Positions 18,116-28,413 of a DNA stretch of 64,000 nt are shown piece by piece. The notes under the pieces were generated by a model that searched no databases, was not told the origin of the DNA, and saw nothing but the letters and a program-made list of their open reading frames with translations. The stretch spans positions 26,022,317-26,086,316 of the forward strand of contig CM044964.1 in NCBI GenBank assembly GCA_024516035.1. The letters run 5' to 3'. Source of the stretch: Bactericera cockerelli (lineage: Eukaryota; Arthropoda; Insecta; Hemiptera; Triozidae). How positions within the stretch are numbered: position 1 is the stretch's first letter; each line of letters opens with the position of its first letter. A program made the translations under genes and the position numbers.

Positions 18116-18678
18116 CATTAGTTAGAGATTTTAAAGATTTCCTTATAAAAGGCCGATTCTTATATAAAAATGATAATTTTATAGTTTTCATTTTCTGAAA
18201 TACCTAATGTAAAAAAGCATGGTCTTATTTCCGGGAGAGATACTCGTGGTGACCCCTGGAACAAGCCGGAGAGAAATTCGGGTAAGAAAAGGTCAACGGG
18301 AGAGCACTCATTACCTCACCTTGATAAGGTGATTAAATAATTTCTTTGGCATTTGTAAATCCAGTTGTTTTAGTGTCCCTCATAGGAGGCTCCGAGGTCT
18401 ATTTAGCATTGAAAGATAAACCTAATCATGTGGAGTATAGAATCAAAAGGTATTCCATTGCAAATTTATATATTATTTACTCACTTTGGGGACTCAGGGG
18501 GCCAAATCTGTGATCCAAATACATATTGACCTTAGAAAAATTAAAAACGTACTGCTAAAACTATATCTTAAAAAAAAAGACAACTTGGTACATTCACATT
18601 TTCCCAGCTTATTTACTTTTGTTATTCATAATGTTTCAGTAGTGTATGAACCTATATTTTCGTACAAAAAGAACTGAT

Positions 18679-19222
18679 ATCCCCCCAAAAACACCACTTC
18701 GTGGTTAAAAAAAGAAGAACGCTTCACTCAAAAAAATTATTATAATTAGCTAAAAACAAATGATATCAAATTGAGAACACCTTACCCCCTCTCTTTCTAT
18801 ATCTCTGCACTCCTCTCTGAATTTATTCCTCTTATGTTTATCTTTCTTTATCCTTTCTAGGGGTCATCCCAAACTTGATTTCTCTTTAAATTTACTTGTT
18901 GCACGGCAATAAAAAATGGCGGTCGCGGTGTAATTTTCTCGATTCAAATCAAATAAGTTCAGAAAAATCATACTCCGACCGCCATTTTTTATTGCCGTGC
19001 AACAAGTAAATTTAAAGAGAAATCAAGTTTGGGATGACCCCTAGAAAGGATAAAGAAAGATAAACATAAGAGGAATAAATTCAGAGAGGAGTGCAGAGAT
19101 ATAGAAAGAGAGGGGGTAAGGTGTTCTCAATTTGATATCATTTGTTTTTAGCTAATTATAATAATTTTTTTGAGTGAAGCGTTCTTCTTTTTTTAACCAC
19201 GAAGTGGTGTTTTTGGGGGGAT
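18679..19222. mobile_element. Fold-back element with 247-bp inverted arms
   Basis: 18679-18925 is, by eye, the reverse complement of 18976-19222 essentially without mismatch. The outer ends are ATCCCCCCAAAAACACC and its complement; the inner arm ends pair GGCAATAAAAAATGGCGGTC with its complement. The spacer is 50 bp. There is no open frame of note. A non-autonomous DNA element or a recent inverted duplication are both possible. Confidence 0.9.
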
Positions 19223-19334
19223 TTTAAGTCTCCTATATTTAAGCATTATTATGTACAATAAAAACAAATTCAATTCAATTCCATACTGTTAGCGTAATGG
19301 GACTTCCTGTCTCGAGCCGACAGTCTAAATAAAG

Positions 19335-19526
19335 CACTACTATACTATACTATACTATACTATACTATACTATACTTTACTATACTATACTATACTATAC
19401 TATACTATACTATACTATACTATACTATACTATACTATACTATACTATACTATACTATACTATACTATACTATACTATACTATACTATACTATACTATAC
19501 TATACTATACTATACTATACTATACT
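19335..19526. repeat. (TATAC)n satellite
   Basis: About 38 copies of a 5-bp unit, nearly perfect, with a single TATACTTTAC interruption near 19371-19380. Confidence 0.97.
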
Positions 19527-19974
19527 GAAAGGTAATAGAAGTTCCGCTTCTTAAGTATGTAGGTATATTGTTTTATGGAGAATTACCTAACTAGTAACCA
19601 TCGATGAACTCGATGAAGAAACAAAAAATATTACCATTAACGTGTAAGAATAAAATAATAATCTTTCACCAAAATTTACCACGTTTTTACCCGACATGAA
19701 GGAAAAAGTATTTGTCTCCTCCCCTCCCACCCCCGTCGCCCTCTCAAATAGTAACAACATGTGTCAAGGTCATGGCACAGAAAACTATTGGGAGAGGGGA
19801 AACACGAAGGGGCGGAGTCATAAAACATAGAAGGAGGGGAAGGGAGTAAGCGGAAGAGGGGAGGTGAAAGAAGTACGAGACTCGGAAGGGGGAGGAGGAA
19901 GGGGGAGGAGGACGGGGGTATGAAGGAGTATAGGAGATGAAGAAGGGATAGGAATTAGGGTGGGGGTATAAATG

Positions 19975-20215
19975 AAGATGGGGGAAGGAGTGTTGAACGA
20001 GGTAGAGCCGGGGGGAGGGAGGAGGGTATGAAATAGTGTAAGTCTGTAAGAGATAAAGAGGGGGAAGGAAATAGTATGGATATATGTTAAGATGGGGGAA
20101 GGAGTGTTGAACGAGGTAGAGCCGGGGGGAGACAGGAGGGTATGAAATAGTGTAAGTCTGTAAGAGATAAAGAGGGGGAAGGAAATAGTATGGATATATG
20201 TTAAGATGGGTGAAG
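19975..20215. repeat. G-rich tandem repeat, 115 bp x 2
   Basis: Units starting near 19977 and 20092 (GATGGGGGAAGGAGTGTTGA ... GAGCCGGGGGGAG) plus a partial third at about 20204. It lies within a strongly purine-rich plus strand (19,690-20,390) that ends in a 14-bp G run at 20360-20373. Confidence 0.85.
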
Positions 20216-20399
20216 GAGTGGCGACAGAGGGATAGTTAGGGGCGGGGGTATACAAGAAGAGAGGGGAGAGAAAAGAAGGCGGAGTAAACTATGGATAGGA
20301 GATAGACAGACGGGTAACATCAGGAATAGGGGGAAGAATAAGTAGGGAAACTAATAATTCGGGGGGGGGGGGGGCATGGAGGGGTAGCAAAATATTATG

Positions 20400-20725
20400 A
20401 TTCCCACGAAAACATGAATGCAACACAACGTAGGCAAAGACTAGCGGACTCGGCATTGAAAGACCGGCGGTTCAAATCCCTTGAATGGCAAAAAATGAGT
20501 AAATTTTCACAAACAAGGATGACGGTCAACTTTGAAGTGTAGAAAAATCCTTTCATATGGCATGTATTAGAATATTGACCACCTATGTACATCAGTAAAT
20601 AAATATTAAATTATAACGTGGTCTTAATTATAGTCATATAAATGAGAAAAAAATCATGCATTTAGTGCGATTCGAACCAACGGATCCCTACGCTACCTGT
20701 ACCTTAAACCACTTGACATGCACTT
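20400..20725. mobile_element. SINE head fragments
   Basis: 20425-20480, plus: CGGCGGTTCAAATCCCTTGA. 20655-20722, minus: class-II tRNA-like SINE-C head (ATTCGAACCAACGGATCCCT, ACGCTACCTG). Bodies are degraded. Confidence 0.45.
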
Positions 20726-21380
20726 TCTTCCTATACTTGACATGCACTATTATCAATGCACTTTCTTCTTCCTAAAGTCTCTTGAGTTACCTACATTAAC
20801 CAAGCCACTTATATTAACCTCACTCAACCTGAGTGGGGCTAGAAATAGCCATCATAACAGAAACAGGGTCAAAACAAAGACCTTACTGTACTTAGTTACT
20901 TATCATTTAATATGCGATTTAAACATGGTTTAACCGTGTTAATAATATTATGTTAAAATTTAAAAAAATCAATCCTCAGCTCAAACTTGACCTGTCACAC
21001 GGCTATGCCTTGAATTTTAAACATGAAAGTAGGGGAAATATTCAGGGAACAAGAGGGGGTGCAAAACTTACAGTAGGGAAACTATTATTTTTTCCACATA
21101 ACCCCTTCTTCTTCTTCTTTTCATTATTATTATTATCACACATTCGTGACTACATTCTTTATATTTTTATTTTAGTATTTATTATTATTTATTTATTTAT
21201 TTTTATTATTATTTACGATTGCTATTTATTTTTATATTGTAACATTTAATTGTACTAATGTAGGTAGTTTTTATACTATTGACGTTGTAAGATGCCGAAA
21301 GGCTTTATTTACAATAAAATATATTCTCTTCTATTCTCTTTATTTAAACACAGGTAATCGACTGACAGCGGTATCTAATT
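20726..21380. other. Intergenic with retroposon-like tail
   Basis: Contains a short SINE-E core near 20,812-20,835 (TTAACCTCACTCAACCTGAG) and AT-rich sequence ending in a retroposon-like 3' end near 21,255-21,345 (GATGCCGAAAGGCTTTATTT then ACAATAAA). No gene. Confidence 0.35.
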
Positions 21381-21381
21381 A

Positions 21382-21525
21382 GGACCGAATTATAAAACAG
21401 GATTAAAGTTAAGATAAGCCAGACTATCCCTTAACTCGGACTATACTGCTCTGTGATTGGTTAAAACTTCGACTTGAGGGCGTGTCTTTTCTTAACTTTT
21501 AATCCTGTTTCATAATTTGGACTTA
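21382..21525. mobile_element. MITE with AAACAGGATTAAA terminal inverted repeats
   Basis: The left end GAATTATAAAACAGGATTAA and right end TTAATCCTGTTTCATAATTT are inverted. A second, diverged copy lies at 23611-23780. Confidence 0.65.
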
Positions 21526-21544
21526 AAAGTCTATGAACCTATGA

Positions 21545-21735
21545 TTAGAGTTAACTGGTAGAAAATGCTATGATCATTAGATAAGCAACGTCCAGTAGGG
21601 AAGATTTTTGAGGTGGTAGAAAATGCTATGAGCATTAGATAAGCAACGTCTGGTAGAGAAGATTTTTGAGGTGGTAGAAAATGCTATGAACATTAGATAA
21701 GCAACGCCGAGTAGAGAAGATTTTTGATTGGTGCT
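21545..21735. repeat. Tandem repeat, about 61 bp x 3
   Basis: GGTAGAAAATGCTATGA and AGATAAGCAACGTCCAGTAG, then GAGAAGATTTTTGA, repeat three times. The first block recalls part of the SINE-C body (GGTAGAAAATGCTTTGAGCA). Confidence 0.85.
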
Positions 21736-22151
21736 TTAGTTTTTGGTGTCGTTGACGGATCTGTGGTCATGCCAGTGATGGAGATGGAGGTGAATCATAA
21801 ATTGGGTATGAAATTTTTAGCTTGATTGTTGAAAAATTACAACTTTTGTTGCGTTACATACCTACATCCTGATCCATTTGTTAGCCTAGCACTCGACTTT
21901 TTTATATTGCAATTAATTGCGTTAATTGCAATGTTTATTAGGTATACATTAAAATGGCTTTTTAATATTCGTGTTTCTCTATAAGTATAGTATAGGTACA
22001 GAGTGTACTTTTTAGGAAACATAACATGGCCCAAACTTTACTCATACCCTTGGGTATGTTTTGGAGTATGTATCGAACATACCCTGAAAATTTCAACTCG
22101 ATCGGACAAAAATTAAAACTTTTATCGCGTTACATACATATAGACATAGAT

Positions 22152-22689
22152 CAGGGGTTCCCAAACCACCTCAAGCCACGGACCACTCTTGAATTTCATA
22201 ATTTTCCACGAACCACTAGCTTGCATGTCTCTTACTAGTTTTCCAATGAGAGGTTTAATACTCTTTGTTAAACAAACTCTCATGTTATTACTAGGGTTAA
22301 GCTTATTTCTTTGATTGGTGATGCAGTTCAAAAGAATTTCCTACTGATACCCCTAGATTGCACCATGATACTTACTTCATTTGCATTCAAGGAGATCATC
22401 CTACCCACCTACACTTTTTGGACAAATCTGGTGTCTGAAGGTAGGTGATACCTAACGTGTTCTTCGAAATATGTACATAACGATGTTGTGAGCGAAACTG
22501 AAAAACGTGATGTTAAGGCAAATTAAAAAAAGGTAGGCACTTTCAATTAAAGTAAGAGGATTTTTTTTCTTTGTAAGGATATTTTTTTTTCTTTCTTTCT
22601 TCTTCTTCTTTAGGGACCAACTCTCGGACCACTTGAAACCTTCACGCCGACCACCAGTGGTCCCGCGGACCACAGTTTGGGAACCCCTG
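22152..22689. mobile_element. hAT-type non-autonomous element
   Basis: Terminal inverted repeats CAGGGGTTCCCAAACC and TTTGGGAACCCCTG. The flanking 8 bp match at 7 of 8 positions (ACATAGAT left, ACAGAGAT right), as expected for hAT transposition. Internal sequence is non-coding; GACCAC-rich subterminal text occurs at both ends. TIR sequence and 8-bp target duplication are characteristic of the superfamily. Confidence 0.82.
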
Positions 22690-23610
22690 ACAGAGATAGA
22701 GATGGATGGGGAGGGGGGGTATGAAGTTTTTTTTTTTACTTTTTTTTGCTAGAAAGATAAAATTTCAGGAATTTTTTGTTGGAAATTCAGGTGCACCGCG
22801 ATGAGATATTTTGGTGGGGGAGTAGGTATAACTCGAAGATTGTTTGTTATTTTGTTTTGTTTTTTGAGCTGAAAACTTTTTACATTCTGAGTTGCGCCTG
22901 AGGGTAAATGGTTTTCATTTAAAATTTTCTAATTATGGAATGAAGTAAAGTTAAATTTTTAATTTTAATAAACATTCATCCCTGTGCGTACTCCCACATG
23001 TAAAAGGAAATTTTATAAAACTGAAAGTTTCAAGGTAACAGATTGGGTATTTTTTTTTTTTTTAACAATCTGTATTTCTTCTTCTTACACTTTTAGGCCA
23101 GTGAAGGAATGAGTTGTACAATGGGAGAGAGGAGACAAAGCTAATTCCTTCCAATACTTTTGGAAAAATTGAAATCGAAGCAAAAAAATATTTTTATTTT
23201 TCAAAAAACGAATGTAGTACTTCCGATTTCTAATATTATAAATTTACGGAAGTAATATATATATTTAAAGATAATTTCAGTTCGGGCTTGGGGGCGGTGT
23301 GTTGGTCTAGCTAACACACGTGTGCAGCTCTCCATTGCTAGTAGGCATCTAACTACCTACAATGGACTTTTTCACTGAATGGATTAGATTGAAATTTCTC
23401 ATGGACCAATACACATACATAGATTTCATACCTCAAAACAATTTTTAATTAAAATATTCTGTAACAGTTGAAACTCGTATACTGTGTCTTTGAGGAATCC
23501 ACAAATGATTGACGACATTGACCATACAAAATGATTGATGGGGTTAAGTGGCAGAGTTAACTGGGTTAACGCAAAAGGCATTCATTTTGCAATAGGCGCA
23601 TCAACTGTAA
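22690..23610. other. Intergenic; TIR-G end fragment
   Basis: A TIR-G terminal fragment at about 23160-23260 (AAATCGAAGCAAAAAAATAT ... CTTCCGATTTCTAATATTA). Nothing else recognised. Confidence 0.45.
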
Positions 23611-23780
23611 AGGTAAAATTATGAAACAGGATTAAATTTAATATATATTAAGATTTGTTCATCCAAGCCACTATCGCTTAACAGCTGATATAAATTCGAT
23701 TGGTTGAAATTACCACCAGAGGCGTGTTAAGGGATGATGTAGGATTAGTTAATCTAATTCTGTTTTATAATTTGGGCCTA
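23611..23780. mobile_element. MITE, second copy of the AAACAGGATTAAA family
   Basis: Begins AAAATTATGAAACAGGATTA and ends TCTGTTTTATAATTTGGGCC, the inverted counterpart. The interior is diverged from the copy at 21.4 kb. Confidence 0.6.
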
Positions 23781-23809
23781 ATCATCCAATCAATTTTGTT
23801 TTAATACTG

Positions 23810-24555
23810 CGAGAAATTTCTAATATTAGAAATCGGAAGTATTTTGTTCGTTTTTGTAAAAAAATATCTATTTGCTCCGATTTCAATTTTTTTCATATTT
23901 CTGGACGTTTCATAACCTCCTGAGCAACTTTGGTTTTGAGTCTGTCTGTCAGTCCTCCAGTCTGTCTGTTAAATACATTTCTTGTAACTGGAAATCTCAG
24001 AAACTACTGAACGGATTTCGACGAAAGTTTGTCACATATAGTAGACGGTCGTAGATGGTCCCATTTTCAATTACTTAATTCGTATTTATTATATATATTT
24101 TTATATATTTATAATAAATTTCTACATTTGAATAGATTTTATTTAAAAAAAATTAATTTCGCCTAGCAGTTCTTGGTGATAGAGACCATTCGCCTGACCA
24201 CTAACTTTTTACTTATACGCTTATATCTCGTGAATGGTACGCTCGATTTTGATGAAATTTTGTATGTATATGTGTATTAGCGTTTTACATTTACCTATTT
24301 TAAAATAAAGTATGATATAGCTCCGATATTTAAGGAAATCCATTTTTTTTTTTTTTTTTTTTGGAAAAAAGTGCAAAAATTAGGTCTACCACTGGCCGCT
24401 ACAAATTATTTTTGGAATCTAGATTATAGAAAAAACAGTATTCTACCATAATATTAAACAAATTCATAGAAAATCGCTTAAGCAGTTTTGGAGTTACAAG
24501 TGATACCTACAATGTGCACCAATTATGAGGAAGTATTGTGTCCATAATTAGCAGT
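23810..24555 (+). mobile_element. TIR-G element
   Basis: Left end AAATTTCTAATATTAGAAAT then CGGAAGTATTTTGTTCGTTT; right end ATGAGGAAGTATTGTGTCCA. Inside are TATCTCGTGAATGGTACGCT and a short TCTGTCTGTCAG run. An inverted copy of the family lies at 58,930-59,625. No coding capacity. Confidence 0.65.
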
Positions 24556-24781
24556 GTATTTTTATTTCTTTCCATAGGTATATTTTTATCTTTTGATCTT
24601 ATTGTTTACTGGTGTATTCAATGTGTAATTTTAATAAAATGGGAAAAAGGAAAGATGGGTTAATAGTATCCCTGAAACACCCTGTATTTTTACATTCAAA
24701 GCGTCTACCATATTGATTAAAGTTTTTCAATTAATATTATTTCTTCCTTCCTCAGAGGTCTCAATTGTCCTTTCCATTCTT

Positions 24782-24900
24782 GCATTGATGGTCGAGTGGT
24801 TAAGGCGCTAGTCTGGTGATCCAGGTAGCGGAGGAATCCGTTGGTTCGAATCCCACCCAGTGCATATTTTTTAAATACTTTGACCACATAATATTGACAT
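24782..24900 (+). mobile_element. SINE-C head, truncated
   Basis: Class-II tRNA-like head: GGTCGAGTGGTTAAGGCGCT, AGTCTGGTGATCCAGGTAGC, GGTTCGAATCCCACCCAGTG. Only the start of the body (TGACCACATAATA) remains. Confidence 0.65.
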
Positions 24901-25084
24901 TAAAACTTTTGCTAGGATAATGGAACTCCTTTGTTCTAAATCTGGAAGTATAAATAGTGTCTCTAATTTATTATTATTCCCCACTCAGAATTTGACTTCT
25001 AATTTTTATCGTTTTAGTGTGTAGCGCAGAACTATAGGACTTTTCTATATCTTTATCATTCCAATATCTTATTTTGCCTATAAT

Positions 25085-25155
25085 TCCGCCACTGGTCGCT
25101 GCTCACATTAAAGCAGCAACTCATTTTTCCTCACGAGTTATGAGCCACGGATATT
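25085..25155 (-). mobile_element. SINE-S fragment
   Basis: CACATTAAAGCAGCAACTCA and TTCCTCACGAGTTATGAG match the SINE-S body. 25156-26090 is AT-rich with no recognisable element. Confidence 0.45.
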
Positions 25156-26094
25156 ATTATTATTTTTAAAATAATTTTCCATTTTAAGACGACGCTTTCA
25201 AGGACACTCGAACTGAACACCTATATTATGTATAACAACCAATAGGTTCTAAGAAAATTCTGATTCGCGAAAGTTTTGAATTTCACACAGTTTCGCCCGC
25301 CTGTCCACAACTTTTTCAAAAATGTCGAGTAGTTTCTGCTTCTCCTATTTCCACGGCAAGAACAGTCAGTCTTTCGCCAGCCGTTAAACCGAAATCATTC
25401 CGTACCCGGCGTAACTGTTTTCAAAAATGTTCAAACTTTCACGAGATTTTGAAAAATCGAGGTTTTTTTTTCTTAAGTGTAAAATATTTTATACCTAAAT
25501 AATTCATAAAAAAAATTTAAAGACCATATTAAGTTCGGTAGGTTTTTTTTCAAAAAAATTTATAGATGTTTTTTATACAACAAAGAATTGTAACATAGTT
25601 AGGTAGGTCACTCGTAGGTATGAACTAAGAAAGGGCATTGAAAAATAAATATACTTAAATTATTTTTTCATTTTCAAGTTTTATATAAATGTCATTTTTT
25701 CTTCCAAAGTTAACAAATTTAATCTTGAAGAACAAAATATTTATAGGTTACCTATAATTATAAATGTAGACGTTTTAAATAGTTGAAAATTTAGCCCGGA
25801 AAAAAAATGAGGAAAAATGTTACGCCAAATAGGTATCAAAAATATATTTTGTAATAAGTTCATCATAAACCATACACATAAAATATTTTTGCAATAACAG
25901 ACTATTATTTGTGACACAATGTTTTTTTTTCCCCCACATAGATGAACCCTAATGCTGATTATATTTAAGTAAAACAAGAAGAATGATTTTTTTAGGTACC
26001 CCTAAAAACTCAGTGGTTATGCAATATGCAATGCTATGAAAAAATACATTCCTAAAAGAAATTTAGAAGAATTTTTTTTCCATTTTTTCTTTAA

Positions 26095-26305
26095 TATTAT
26101 TATTCAACACTTTATTAGATATAAATGGACATTATGTACCATACAAATAATTATTTTAACAAAGAAAAAAATAGAAACAATATATAAAATAGAAAATATA
26201 TAAAATGAAAAAGAATAGAAAATATATAAAAACATATATGTCCTAGCTAAACGGCGGGGTTATTGCCTATGGCAATTTCTTCCACCCAACCCTCAGATTC
26301 AATCC
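26095..26305 (-). mobile_element. L-tail retroposon 3' end
   Basis: Minus strand: GGGTGGAAGAAATTGCCATA, GGCAATAACCCCGCC, GTTTAGCTAGGACATATA, AT-rich sequence and TAATAAAGTGTTGAATAATA. The same 3' end recurs at 37.9, 42.0, 42.4, 50.8 and 56.3-56.6 kb, and the position of the AATAAAG and the (TAA)n-like end suggest a 5'-truncated non-LTR element. Confidence 0.65.
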
Positions 26306-26469
26306 ATGAAATGGTGAATCCAGCGAATTTTACTTTAAAGCTTGCTAGTTTAACAAAAGTAACATTTCACATAAATCAAAAGAACAATCAAAATATTGTT
26401 TGAAAGTTAATCACAATTATATCACCTTGATAATCACATGGTGACAATTACTTTCGTCTCAGTTTTCTT

Positions 26470-26545
26470 CTTCTAAGGATTCGAACCTCCGACCCTCAGG
26501 TTGCGAGCTCGTTGACTTATTGCTCGCTGAGGTCGGTAACTAAAT
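26470..26545 (-). mobile_element. SINE-F head fragment
   Basis: Minus-strand tRNA-like head GACCTCAGCGAGCAATAAGT ... GGTCGGAGGTTCGAATCC. Confidence 0.5.
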
Positions 26546-26859
26546 TACCAATTCAACTAAAACAAACACAAAATTGCATCAACAGAAAAACAAACAAAAA
26601 AAAGTTAAAAACACGAAGTGCTCAAAAGTTAAATATTGCTTTTTTTTACAAAAAAAAAAAAATCAAAAGAACAACTAATGAAATTGAACCAGAACAAAAT
26701 GCTGGTTGGTCTCTTGGGTCCCATAGGGCGGAAGTCACGAAACATATTTATTTACTTGGTGAAAAAAAAAACTGAAAATGAAATTTATTTACCCAATCTG
26801 GTGTTTAACCCTTTATTTAACATTTTATCGTACAATAAAGAGAAAAGTTTAACTTAATT

Positions 26860-26975
26860 AAGAGAAAGGATAACATAGTGAAGAGAAAGGATAACATAGT
26901 AAAGAGAAAGGATAACATAATGAAGAGAAGGAATAACATAATGAAGAGAAGAGGATAACATAATGAAGAGAAGTA
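26860..26975. repeat. Tandem repeat, about 22 bp x 5
   Basis: Units of the form AAGAGAAAGGATAACATAGT, drifting to AAGAGAAGAGGATAACATAA. Confidence 0.8.
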
Positions 26976-27094
26976 AACAAAAAAAGGAGAAGAATTTTTA
27001 ATGTTAAAGAGAAAGAGAGATGGGCGAGAGAAATAAACGATAGATAAATGTGTTTATTTGTGTTATTATAAATATGTTAAAAAGTTATCATATC

Positions 27095-27235
27095 TATGTC
27101 AATCACTTTCGTGATGTCACAACTACTCAAACTCGCTTTACTAAATCTACACTAAAACCGGGATTTGAACCTCCGACCTACAGGTTACAAGTCTGCGGCC
27201 TTATCGATCAAGCTGTGTTATTAAAGGTATCACAC
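27095..27235 (-). mobile_element. SINE-F copy
   Basis: Body start TCACTTTCGTGATGTCACAA and CAAACTCGCTTTACTAAAT; head TTTGAACCTCCGACCTACAG and CTTATCGATCAAGCTGTGTT, on the minus strand. Confidence 0.7.
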
Positions 27236-27299
27236 TTTCATTGGGTAGCGCAGAACTATAGGACTTTTCCGTATCTTTAGTATCCTAATATCTTATTTT

Positions 27300-27475
27300 T
27301 TCACCACTGTTCGCTATACTCACATTAAAGCAGCTACTCATTTTTCTTCACGAGGTATGAGTGGACCCCGAACACCCCAGTACTGAGCAGAAAAAATCCT
27401 GCCCCGCCGGGAATGGAACCCAGGTCAGCGTACGTGCAATGCAACGCTAACTCACTCTGCCACGGTGACTATATT
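27300..27475 (-). mobile_element. SINE-S copy with tRNA-like head
   Basis: Body TTCTTCACGAGGTATGAGTG; reverse head GCCCCGCCGGGAATGGAACC and CTAACTCACTCTGCCACGGT. 27480-28020 holds nothing recognised apart from a poly-A run at 27751-27768. Confidence 0.65.
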
Positions 27476-28042
27476 AATGAAGAGAAAGGATAATATCTTA
27501 TCCTTCCTTTTCATTATTAATAATCAAATAATAAGACACGAATAATAATCAAATTGCAGCATGAACAGAATTGTTTTGCAATCCGGGGCGAAGCTAATGC
27601 CGGACGTTCTCTGCCACTTAACCCCGAAAAATAAACATAGATTAGACAATGTGGTGAAATAAAATCACAAAAAAGAAGCTTTTATCATTAGCTTAGGTAA
27701 ATAACCTTTGTAAAAATCCAATATTTTTGATAAATAAAATGTTTAAAATGTTAAAAAAAAAAAAAAAAATCCCCGCTTTAACATCTAATACCCTTCACCA
27801 TTGGATCTATAGAATTCCCCACTCCAACAGAAAGCTTCGCCTCAAAAATTTCCCCATAAGTGGTCTCTTAAAATTTCGCTCTGACAGGAAATTAAGTTTA
27901 GACCCCACACAAGCTGTTGGGAAGTGGCCTTAATGTCTTTCTTGCATGACTTCTGCTGAAGATAAGTACCTCCGCCCCTCTCCGCTTCCCCCCCCCCCAA
28001 GTCAAGGACACGTTGGTGTAGTGATCTAATCTGCTCTATTCT

Positions 28043-28230
28043 GTCCCGGTAGCTCAGTGGTAAAGGTGGCACTCTGTGAATCCACAGAATCCAGCGGTTG
28101 GGGGTTCGAAACCCAGCGGGGCATGAAAAGTTATCCTCCCATTTGGGATTTTTAGACAATGCCTACTAATCTTGGGCTTACTGCTCGAATAATGGGACTT
28201 CAATAGTCCTAATACGTCTGTATAAATAGA
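28043..28230 (+). mobile_element. SINE-D copy
   Basis: Head TCCCGGTAGCTCAGTGGTAA and GGGGTTCGAAACCCAGCGGG; body AGTTATCCTCCCATTTGGGA, CTTGGGCTTACTGCTCGAAT and ATAGTCCTAATACG. Confidence 0.8.
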
Positions 28231-28261
28231 GCGATATGCTTATTAATACTTTTTTAACCTG

Positions 28262-28385
28262 AAAATCTCGATTGGTTAGACGGCGCACTTGTAACCAAGA
28301 GGTCGGTGGTTCGAGTCCCAAGTTGAGCAAAAAATGAGTAAGGCAAGTTTGATTAATTGTGTCAAATTTACCTTAGAGAGTGGTA
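28262..28385 (+). mobile_element. SINE-F-like head
   Basis: GATTGGTTAGACGGCGCACT, TGTAACCAAGAGGTCGGTGG, TTCGAGTCCCAAGTTGAGC. It lies 5' of the 2.8-kb array and is inverted relative to the head that closes each array unit. Confidence 0.55.
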
Positions 28386-28413
28386 AATTGAACCTGAAAA
28401 TATATTGAGGCTT

